Of a DNA stretch of 23,515 nt, positions 16,144-23,141 are shown piece after piece. A program made the translations under genes and the position numbers. Under the pieces are notes generated by a model that did not search any database, was not told the origin of the DNA, and saw only the letters and a list, made by a program, of their open reading frames with translations. The DNA comes from UBA57 sp013378375 (lineage in GTDB: Archaea > Thermoproteota > Nitrososphaeria > Nitrososphaerales > UBA57): positions 1-23,515 of the forward strand of contig JACAFT010000016.1 in NCBI GenBank assembly GCA_013378375.1, in the 5' to 3' direction. Positions within the stretch are counted from its first letter, which is position 1. Each line of letters begins with the position of its first letter.

Positions 16144-16961
16144 TTAAGAAATCTAATAATTTTAAACCAACTTATGATTGGTCTAATCAAGAAGCATTAG
16201 ATATGTTTAATAATTCTTCTTTTTCTTTTCAAATTGACAAAATTTATTATAATGATTTTCTTAATTCTGTAAATATTATTCCTGATAATTCTGTTAATTG
16301 CATTATTGCAGATCCACCATTTGGTATCTCTTTTTCAGGTAAAGAATCACTTTATAATAGAAAATCTACAAATGTTCAAGAAGGTTATGTTGATATAGAT
16401 GGGGATTATGGCATTTTTTCTCAGTCGTGGATTAGTAATCTTTCTCGAATTCTTAAAGACGATGGATCTGTTTGGATATTTAGTGGTTGGAGTAATTTAA
16501 ATTCTGTTTTAAATGCTATTTCAAACACAAATCTTAATTTAATTAATCATATTATTTGGAAATATCAATTTGGTGTTTATACTAGAAGAAAATTTGTTAG
16601 TAGTCATTATCATTTGTTATTTTTGACTAAATCTAAAAATTATTTTTTTAATAAAATTACAAATTATCCTCTTGATGTTTGGGAAATTAATCGTAAATAC
16701 TCTCCGAATGAATTAAAAAACGGTACTAAACTTCCAAATGAATTAGTAATGAAATGTATTGATTTTACAACAAAACCCGGTGATTTAGTTTTTGATCCAT
16801 TTGTTGGTAATGGAACTACCGCTGTTGTTTCTAAATCTTCATATCGTCATTATCTGGGATTTGAAATTAACAATAAAATGAAACAAATAATTAATACTAA
16901 TATAAAAAAAACTGTTCTTGGTAGTTCTTATGTTCCATATAACTCTCGTTTAATTGAATAA
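16140..16961 (+). CDS. DNA methyltransferase, N6-adenine/N4-cytosine type, beta-class order (DPPF)
   Basis: A 273-residue SAM-dependent DNA methyltransferase. The catalytic motif IV is IIADPPFGISF, followed near the C-terminus by motif I, VFDPFVGNGTTAVVS, an order typical of beta-class enzymes. The intervening VWIFSGW and IIWKYQFGVYTRRKF regions match the family. DPPF rather than DPPY leaves adenine-N6 or cytosine-N4 specificity open, with adenine slightly favoured by the Asp. No restriction endonuclease gene is adjacent, so it looks like an orphan methylase. It overlaps thiL by 4 nt and ends 1 bp from a convergent gene. Its codons end mostly in T, unlike the second methyltransferase in this window. 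Confidence 0.88.
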   Translation: MIKKSNNFKPTYDWSNQEALDMFNNSSFSFQIDKIYYNDFLNSVNIIPDNSVNCIIADPPFGISFSGKESLYNRKSTNVQEGYVDIDGDYGIFSQSWISNLSRILKDDGSVWIFSGWSNLNSVLNAISNTNLNLINHIIWKYQFGVYTRRKFVSSHYHLLFLTKSKNYFFNKITNYPLDVWEINRKYSPNELKNGTKLPNELVMKCIDFTTKPGDLVFDPFVGNGTTAVVSKSSYRHYLGFEINNKMKQIINTNIKKTVLGSSYVPYNSRLIE

Positions 16962-16962
16962 A

Positions 16963-17964
16963 TTATTTTAAAACTTTATCAACATTCGTGTTAAATGCTT
17001 CAGATTGAGTTATTTGATTTTTAAACAACTTTTGGAATAATTTTCTATCTTTGTTAGTATTTAATATTACATTCGACGATGGAAAAATTGAATATTTTTC
17101 ATTAGGTAATAATTTCGAAAGTGAATACTGAGAATTGGAATCTATATATGCTGGAACTCTTATGTAGTTGTTCCCAATCATATTCTGTCCATCTTTAGAA
17201 AGAATATAGTCAATGAATAGTTTGGCAGATTCTAAATTATTGGAAGTTTTTAGTATAGAAGCTGCAGTGGCTGAAACAGATACAGGAATATCGGAAAGTA
17301 CAAGTCGATTAACAGGTAAATTCTTGTCTTTTGCACGGAGATATTCATAAAGCATTACAGTTAAACCAATGTCACTTTTTCCCAGACTAACACTTCCCAG
17401 AACGTGTCTGAATAAAGGCCAGAGTTGCAGGTTTTGTTTAGAAAGTAGATTTACAAACGTATCCCAGTTTCTATTAATTATACTAGGTCGAAGAGATGAT
17501 AACCAATTACTTCCAAATGTGCCGAGAGAAACATCATGTATAGAAATACGGTTTTTCCATCTATTTTCAAGTAGATTTTCAGAACTAGTAGGAATGTCAT
17601 GCTTATCAATCAAATCGCTGTTATAGATTTGTATAGTAGGCAAAAGGACAACAGATGTCCACAGTCCTTCAGAATCTTTAAAAGATTTAGAAATATTACG
17701 TCTTTCTTTAGAATCATATACTTGAAATAGATCTTGATTTAACATTTGTAGGTGAGGTGATATTGCACTAAGAATTATATCTGCCGAGGAACCCGTTTCA
17801 GACAAATCCTGTTTGATTTGATTAGACATTGGTGGAGGAGTTCCATACACGTATTTACGTGAATATTCAATTTTTATGTCGGGATGGATTTTATTGAAAC
17901 CATTTATCCAAGAGTTGAATTCCCAAGTTTCAATGGTCCCATATATAATTATTTTTTGAGTCAA
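16963..17964 (-). CDS. Solute-binding-protein-like protein (type 2 periplasmic-binding fold) without signal peptide
   Basis: A 333-residue protein with the lobes of a type 2 solute-binding protein of the iron/AfuA-like group: the opening strand IIIYGTIETWEFNSWINGF, SADIILSAISPHL, a hinge region at IPVSVSATAASILK, and SAKLFIDYILSKDGQNMI. It begins at the usual mature N-terminus of such proteins, with no signal peptide. The start is fixed: the TTG overlaps the stop of the PQQ dehydrogenase gene by 4 nt, and an in-frame TAG lies two codons upstream. No permease or ATPase gene is adjacent. Translational coupling to a PQQ dehydrogenase recalls XoxJ/MxaJ, binding-fold proteins beside methanol dehydrogenases, but those are exported. 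Its ligand and location are unknown. Confidence 0.8.
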   Translation of the reverse strand: MTQKIIIYGTIETWEFNSWINGFNKIHPDIKIEYSRKYVYGTPPPMSNQIKQDLSETGSSADIILSAISPHLQMLNQDLFQVYDSKERRNISKSFKDSEGLWTSVVLLPTIQIYNSDLIDKHDIPTSSENLLENRWKNRISIHDVSLGTFGSNWLSSLRPSIINRNWDTFVNLLSKQNLQLWPLFRHVLGSVSLGKSDIGLTVMLYEYLRAKDKNLPVNRLVLSDIPVSVSATAASILKTSNNLESAKLFIDYILSKDGQNMIGNNYIRVPAYIDSNSQYSLSKLLPNEKYSIFPSSNVILNTNKDRKLFQKLFKNQITQSEAFNTNVDKVLK

Positions 17965-19757
17965 TTTCTAAGCCTTCTTCTAGTAATTATTATAGCATAA
18001 ACCAATGAAAACAATGTAATTGCAAACAACAAATAATCATATGATGAATCAGATGATTCGGAAACAGACATAGAAACAAGAATTCCAGGATTATTACCTG
18101 TAAGTGTTCCACCTCCAATTGGAAATACAATCATCATTGAACCATTTGCATCTGCACCAATAGAAGGGCCTGCAGAACCAATTGAATTAAATGGTATTGA
18201 AGTAAGAATACTTCCATCTTCAATGTCAATTGCGTAAAATACGCCACTACGATCTATAGAATATAACACACCTCCACTAACAATAAGAGAAGCGCTCTGA
18301 ATTCTATCAGTTAGATTTGTTTGCCATTTCAATTCAGTAGTGGATAAATCAATAGCATAAATTGATCCATTAGTGGTTCTATTAAGATCAAGTCGATAAA
18401 CATATCCGTCAATAACTTCGCCTTTGTATTCAAGCTGTCGAGTAATAACAGTACCACAAACATTTTGAGATGGGATATATGCCACGTTATTCGCAATTGA
18501 CATTCCAGCAAATACACCTCCTAATTGACTTGGGCAAAAGATTTCACCAATGTACTTGGTTTGAGATGCAAACATGTCTGATTTATTTTCTGTATTTACA
18601 TTTGTGAGATTATAACTATCAGGTCCAAAGTGTATTGGTTCATGGATGAGATTACCAGTTTGAGCATCTACAACATATAGATAATTACTTTTTGACGCAG
18701 CAATTATTGCTTTACGTTCAACATCATCGACCAAGATAGTTGTATAAACAACTTTCCAACCAGGATCATTATTATTAATATCATGAGTACTCATTTGATA
18801 ATACCATTTTAGAGTTCCAGTATTAATATCAAGCGCGACAATTGAACTGGAAAAGAGATTTGGACCCGGTCTCAATGCTGCATCAAATTGGTTAGCAGGT
18901 TCACCAGTCAACAGAAACAATGTTTCAGATTCTTCATCAATAGCAAGTAATCCCCACGAAGTACCGCCTGCGATATAATTAGTATAACCCCAATCATCTT
19001 CAAACGGTAAAATATTACCTAACTTTGCTTGATCGTAACCCCAGTTTAATTCACCGCCAGCAGGAGGAGAAGAAAACCATTGCCAAACTAAATCTTTAGT
19101 ATCCAAATTATAAGCTGATACAAATCCACGTCCACCAAACGCATTTCCTTGTGCCCTGGTAATTAGAAGATTTTTATAAAAGGTAGGTGCAAAAGGGGAA
19201 AAATATTCTCCATTGTTTCCTGGAATTTTAGAACAAGTTTCAGGTAATTCAAAAACTACATCGCCAGTCATTAGATCTAATCCATAGATAGAACATTCAC
19301 TAGTTTGAACATATATTGCGTCTTCATGAATTGTAAGAGATCTCATAGCTAATCTTTTTGCCCAGACTTCAGTATTCTTGAAATTATTAATATCAGGTTT
19401 AAAAGACCATAATGGACTTCCATCTTTAGCATTAATTGCATAAACCTCATTATAACCAGTTGCTACATATACAATTCCTTGATAAATCAAAGGAGTTGTT
19501 TGAATTCCTTCAGGAGGAACTATGTCATCATCTAGTGGGTCAACGCCATCAAAATGATAAACCCAATTAAGTTGTAAATTCATAACATTATCCTTAGAAA
19601 TTATTGTTTGTGGACTAAAACCTGTATTATCTTTATCAAATGCAGAATATTTCCAGTCAAAGGAATCTTCCATGGAAATTATTGCAGGGATATTGCTGAT
19701 AATAAATAATAAAATAACGCCAAATGATATTATCTTATTCAATGCACTTTTAAGCAT
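17961..19757 (-). CDS. PQQ-dependent dehydrogenase-like beta-propeller, C-terminally anchored, altered active site
   Basis: A 598-residue extracellular quinoprotein dehydrogenase homologue. A signal peptide covers about residues 1-28, and a C-terminal membrane helix (LLFAITLFSLVYAIII) ends in RRRLRN, which puts the propeller outside. Propeller blades show the tryptophan-docking style repeats VYAINAKDGSPLWSF, VVDAQTGNLIHEP, IYAIDLSTTELKWQT and FYAIDIEDGSIL. The catalytic-loop segment is STHDINNNDPGW at residues 323-334. Against alcohol dehydrogenases (HDEWDYDG), Asn329 takes the place of the catalytic Asp, while Asp331 is kept. The Glu metal ligand before GGRGFV also seems lost. It may use another chemistry or be inactive. 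ATG at 19757 was chosen; an in-frame TTG at 19769 would add four residues. Four Cys in all. Confidence 0.85.
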   Translation of the reverse strand: MLKSALNKIISFGVILLFIISNIPAIISMEDSFDWKYSAFDKDNTGFSPQTIISKDNVMNLQLNWVYHFDGVDPLDDDIVPPEGIQTTPLIYQGIVYVATGYNEVYAINAKDGSPLWSFKPDINNFKNTEVWAKRLAMRSLTIHEDAIYVQTSECSIYGLDLMTGDVVFELPETCSKIPGNNGEYFSPFAPTFYKNLLITRAQGNAFGGRGFVSAYNLDTKDLVWQWFSSPPAGGELNWGYDQAKLGNILPFEDDWGYTNYIAGGTSWGLLAIDEESETLFLLTGEPANQFDAALRPGPNLFSSSIVALDINTGTLKWYYQMSTHDINNNDPGWKVVYTTILVDDVERKAIIAASKSNYLYVVDAQTGNLIHEPIHFGPDSYNLTNVNTENKSDMFASQTKYIGEIFCPSQLGGVFAGMSIANNVAYIPSQNVCGTVITRQLEYKGEVIDGYVYRLDLNRTTNGSIYAIDLSTTELKWQTNLTDRIQSASLIVSGGVLYSIDRSGVFYAIDIEDGSILTSIPFNSIGSAGPSIGADANGSMMIVFPIGGGTLTGNNPGILVSMSVSESSDSSYDYLLFAITLFSLVYAIIITRRRLRN

Positions 19758-19863
19758 AAGATTGAGCAATAAAGTTTCACATTAATGAGAAAAAAAGTTC
19801 ATTTTTGGTTAACTAAATCAATATTTACAAGAGAATTACGTATTGGAAGTAAAACTAGATCTA

Positions 19864-20592
19864 ATGAATAAAATAAATTGTGGCGATACACTAGATTTAA
19901 TGAAAAATATAGAATCTAAATCAGTACATTTGGCAATAACGTCGCCGCCATACAATGTAGGAAAAGATTATGACAATCATAATGACTTGATGAAATATGA
20001 TGAATATTTAGACTGGTTATCAAAAGTCTGGATTGAAACAAAAAGAGTATTAAAAGATGGAGGAAGATTTGCATTAAATATTGGTCCTACAGGTATAAGG
20101 GATTTTAAACCTCTACATCATGATTCAGCAAATATATTAAGAGATATTGGAATGATATTCAGAACAGAAATAATATGGTATAAACAAACAATGTTAAAGA
20201 GAACTGCATGGGGAAGTTGGAAAAGTCCAAGCAATCCTCACATAATACCATCTTGGGAATATGTATTAATTTTCAGTAAAAACTCATTAAAGCTTGAAGG
20301 AGAAAAAACAAAATCAGATATTACAAGAGAAGAATTTCTTGATTTTTCAGATGGACATTGGAATATACCCCCCACGACAAAAAATAGAAAAGGACATCCT
20401 GCACCATTTCCAGAAGAATTAATTTATAGGCTGATTAAATATTATTCATATACTGAAAATGTTGTTTTAGATATGTTTGGTGGAACTGGAACAGTAGCAT
20501 ATGTCGCTGCAAAAAATAATAGAAATTTCATTCACATAGACATATCCGAAGACTATTGTAAAATTGCAAAAGAACGACTAATGACGATATAA
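19864..20592 (+). CDS. DNA methyltransferase, N4-cytosine type (TSPPY), beta class
   Basis: A 242-residue DNA methyltransferase. It opens MNKINCGDTLDLMKNI, then catalytic motif IV AITSPPYNVGKDYDNH, and near the C-terminus motif I, VVLDMFGGTGTVAYVAAK, followed by IHIDISEDYCKIAKERL. SPPY is typical of N4-cytosine enzymes such as those of many archaeal restriction systems. The middle region HWNIPPTTKNRKGHPAPFPEEL is the expected SAM- or target-associated part. No restriction endonuclease gene is beside it. I chose the ATG at 19864 because it gives the common family start; an in-frame TTG at 19843 would add seven residues. Its codons end largely in A, in contrast with the methyltransferase at 16140. 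It sits between the two PQQ dehydrogenase genes. Confidence 0.9.
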   Translation: MNKINCGDTLDLMKNIESKSVHLAITSPPYNVGKDYDNHNDLMKYDEYLDWLSKVWIETKRVLKDGGRFALNIGPTGIRDFKPLHHDSANILRDIGMIFRTEIIWYKQTMLKRTAWGSWKSPSNPHIIPSWEYVLIFSKNSLKLEGEKTKSDITREEFLDFSDGHWNIPPTTKNRKGHPAPFPEELIYRLIKYYSYTENVVLDMFGGTGTVAYVAAKNNRNFIHIDISEDYCKIAKERLMTI

Positions 20593-20705
20593 AAAAAAAT
20601 AAGAGAATAATATATTGAACATATGATTAAGCAGTAAGTTATCCGGAGAATTATGAATTGAACAAATATCCAATTATTTTAAAAAAAAACAATATATGTT
20701 TATTA

Positions 20706-20736
20706 TTATATAAACCAACATAACAAGAGTTATATT
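20706..20736 (+). promoter_or_regulatory. Promoter candidates of the large PQQ dehydrogenase gene
   Basis: TTATATAAA at 20706-20714 is the most canonical TATA box in the window and would start transcription near 20736, leaving a leader of about 22 nt. A second string, TTATATTT at about 20730-20737, is centred about 25 nt before the GTG start and would give a leaderless message. The 165-bp spacer behind the methyltransferase is the longest gene-free stretch here and otherwise shows only A/T runs. Confidence 0.45.
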
Positions 20737-20757
20737 TCTTAGACAGACATATTCATT

Positions 20758-23064
20758 GTGAATCATAAGCAATCGCTCGTAATACTAGCATTCGCCATGG
20801 CGGCTCTGATTTTTTTCTCGCCAATCGTCACAATAGGTACTGCTAAAATAGGAGTAGAAAATGCAGAAGCGCAAAGCCTTTCTAGGTGGGAGCGTAATTG
20901 GGAACTGATTAATCACGATGATCGTGGAACTAATCATAACCCTCAAACACAAATCAATCCTGACAATATTCAACATACGGAATTAAAATGGATCTTTCCC
21001 GTACCATCTCCTGATGTAGTTGGTGCAGATGGATTACAAGGATTCTCAGCAACACCAGGAACTATAGCACCTCCTCTAATTGTAGATGGTGTAGGTTACA
21101 TGGTAATGAATTATCAAACAATCTTCGCAGTTGATATGACTGACGGTTCAACTATATGGACACGTACGGCAGAATTTGATTTGGAATCAGCAAACGCATG
21201 TGGAGCTGCATACGTTGACAATAGAGCTAAACTAGGAAATTGTCTTCCAATATATAACGCAAACGCACATACACATTCTGTTTATTATCAAGAACTGCAT
21301 GGAAGAGGTATTCTCTGGCTTAATGCATTCGGATGTACAATCATCGGAGTTGATGCAGAAAACGGAGAAGACATTCTCAGAGTAAATGAATTCTGTAAGG
21401 ATGTTCCTACAAATTCAGGAATTTATAACGGTCAAGGATCTCATGCTCCAGTAGTCGATACAGTTGGAGATCAATTGATACTTGCAATCGGAGGACATCT
21501 TGAAGGAACATGGGGAGGAAGAGCATTTGTAGCAGCTATTGATATGAGTGGTTGCAGAAGCTTCCCTTGTGAAATTGATGGATCTGATCCGAGCAACGTA
21601 AACTGGAGATTCTTCTATCAACCACCTAATGGTGAATTATTCCCTGCGGAATACAAAGCATGGGGTGACTGGTTAGTAGACACTTGTAGTGTAGGATGGC
21701 TTGAAGGCATCAATGCATGTGATGTTAATCCAGACTTTTTGAGAAGAGATTGGGACGGAGGTAAAGGCCCAATGCCTTTCAATGCAGGAATAAGCAACAT
21801 CTGGGGTGAAGTTGTAGTAGACGAAGAAGACAGAAGAGTGTACTTCGGTACTGCACAACCAGGACCTGACTGGAATGCTTCATATACATTTGGACCAAGA
21901 CTATTTGGTTCAGCAGTAATGGGTATAGATGCTGACACTGGAGAACTTTCTTGGTACTTCCAGAGTACTACACGAGACCTTTGGGATATGGACTGTTCAT
22001 GGAATACATTAATGGGAGAAGTTAACGGTAAGAAAACTGTCTTCAAAGGATGTAAAAATGGACGAGTACATGCATTTGACGCAGATTCAGGCAGACCTCT
22101 TTGGATCACTGAAGTTCCAGGACTAAGATTGTCTCAATTCTGGTGTAATGACCAATGTACTAACGCAGCAGGACCTCTTGGAGGACTTAGAGGACGAGGA
22201 GTATTACACTCTGATGCATTAGGAATTGACGGACTAGGTGCCAATAATGATTGGTTCATGTTAGACCCAAGAGTTCTAGCAGATATGGACAAAGATTGGC
22301 AACATGAACACACCAATATAGGTGGAGGAGGATTCTGGCAGAATCCACCAGGTGCTGGCTGTATAGAAGCAGATATGGCATTTGATGGAGACAGATTATT
22401 CGCTTCATGTAAGAACGACCCTTCATACTATGCAATCGCTGCAGTAGAAGCTAGAGGAAAATATGGAATGGCACCGGGTAGTCAAAGACCTGCACCACCA
22501 TATACGGCAGACAATAATCACACAATCACTGCAATAGATGCAAAAACAGGTGCAGTAGATTGGACCTTCATGGTTAAAGGTACACCTCATAGAGGAGGAG
22601 TAGTATCAAGTGGAGGACTTATCTTCTGGAACGGATTTGACGGCAAGCTACGTGTAGTTAGTGCAGAAACAGGAGAATTCTTGAAAGAATTCAATCTAGG
22701 AACTGCATTAGACGTCATGCCAGTAATCGGAGCAGACTCCAATGGAGAAGTCCGGATTCTTCAATCATACGGCGGTAGATCTCTAGCATCAATAGGTGGA
22801 AGAGATAGAGTGCCAGGAGCTCTCAATGCATTTGGTTTGGCGGATAATATACCACAACCTGAAATCATTGAAGTAGTGAAAGAAGTTCCAGTCGAAGTAG
22901 AGAAAGTCGTTGAAGTCGAACGAATCGTTGAAGTCGAAAAAGAAGTAGAAGTAATCCAAGAAGTCGAAGTAGAAACAATTAGTCCAATTTCATATGTTGC
23001 AATTGGCCTAGGTGTTATTCTAGTCGTCATCGCTGGTGTACTCTACCAACGAGCCTCTAAATAG
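20758..23064 (+). CDS. Large membrane-anchored PQQ-dependent alcohol dehydrogenase-like protein with Asp-x-Asp (lanthanide-type) motif
   Basis: A 768-residue exported quinoprotein dehydrogenase. The signal peptide is at about residues 1-38 (ending NAEAQS). The propeller shows FAVDMTDGSTIWTR, IIGVDAENGEDIL, MGIDADTGELSWYFQ, HAFDADSGRPLWI, AIDAKTGAVDWTF and RVVSAETGEFLKEF. The active-site loop TTRDLWDMDCSW holds Asp410 (catalytic base position) and Asp412, the extra Asp that marks lanthanide-dependent XoxF/ExaF enzymes. Glu249 before GGRAFV is a plausible metal ligand, while Gln367 replaces the usual Asn. Fourteen Cys, an even number, suggest disulfides; there is no CxxCH haem site. A Val/Glu stalk (702-741) and a membrane helix (about 744-764) tether it to the cell. 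It would oxidise an alcohol or sugar outside the cell. The start is GTG. It is richer in G+C than its neighbours. Confidence 0.9.
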   Translation: MNHKQSLVILAFAMAALIFFSPIVTIGTAKIGVENAEAQSLSRWERNWELINHDDRGTNHNPQTQINPDNIQHTELKWIFPVPSPDVVGADGLQGFSATPGTIAPPLIVDGVGYMVMNYQTIFAVDMTDGSTIWTRTAEFDLESANACGAAYVDNRAKLGNCLPIYNANAHTHSVYYQELHGRGILWLNAFGCTIIGVDAENGEDILRVNEFCKDVPTNSGIYNGQGSHAPVVDTVGDQLILAIGGHLEGTWGGRAFVAAIDMSGCRSFPCEIDGSDPSNVNWRFFYQPPNGELFPAEYKAWGDWLVDTCSVGWLEGINACDVNPDFLRRDWDGGKGPMPFNAGISNIWGEVVVDEEDRRVYFGTAQPGPDWNASYTFGPRLFGSAVMGIDADTGELSWYFQSTTRDLWDMDCSWNTLMGEVNGKKTVFKGCKNGRVHAFDADSGRPLWITEVPGLRLSQFWCNDQCTNAAGPLGGLRGRGVLHSDALGIDGLGANNDWFMLDPRVLADMDKDWQHEHTNIGGGGFWQNPPGAGCIEADMAFDGDRLFASCKNDPSYYAIAAVEARGKYGMAPGSQRPAPPYTADNNHTITAIDAKTGAVDWTFMVKGTPHRGGVVSSGGLIFWNGFDGKLRVVSAETGEFLKEFNLGTALDVMPVIGADSNGEVRILQSYGGRSLASIGGRDRVPGALNAFGLADNIPQPEIIEVVKEVPVEVEKVVEVERIVEVEKEVEVIQEVEVETISPISYVAIGLGVILVVIAGVLYQRASK
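22870..22977 (+). repeat. Val/Glu-rich stalk repeat of the large PQQ dehydrogenase
   Basis: The DNA repeats GTTGAAGTCGAA-like 12-mers imperfectly, encoding VEVEK/VEVER units between the propeller and the membrane helix. The alternating Val-Glu pattern would make a stiff, highly acidic spacer. DNA copies differ mainly at third positions, so the protein pattern rather than the DNA seems selected. Confidence 0.8.
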
Positions 23065-23078
23065 AACTTAATGAATTT

Positions 23079-23110
23079 GCTGCCCAAATGGGCAGCAGTT
23101 TCTTTTTTTT
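23079..23110 (+). terminator. Hairpin plus T-tract terminator after the large PQQ dehydrogenase gene
   Basis: GCTGCCC at 23079-23085, a loop AAAT, and GGGCAGC at 23090-23096 form a perfect 7-bp GC-rich stem extendable by one or two pairs. T-rich sequence runs from 23099 to 23110, including eight T in a row. It lies 15 bp beyond the stop codon. Archaeal termination mainly needs the T-tract; so strong a hairpin is unusual and is the only one in the window. Confidence 0.8.
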
Positions 23111-23141
23111 CTATCAAAAAACATTAATAATATAATTATAA

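Noticed and set aside
17961..17970. Programmed frameshift fusing the PQQ dehydrogenase to the binding protein
   Set aside because: The dehydrogenase ends in a membrane helix and basic tail, the usual end of an anchored protein, and no slippery run lies at the overlap; a 4-nt coupled start is the simpler reading.
20593..20757. tRNA or small RNA gene in the longest spacer
   Set aside because: No T-loop signature, cloverleaf pairing or GC-rich stem is visible; the spacer is A/T runs and TATA-like strings.
21618..22109. Minus-strand frame of 163 residues within the large PQQ dehydrogenase
   Set aside because: It is antisense to a well-supported propeller domain, low in recognisable structure and without its own promoter or start signal.
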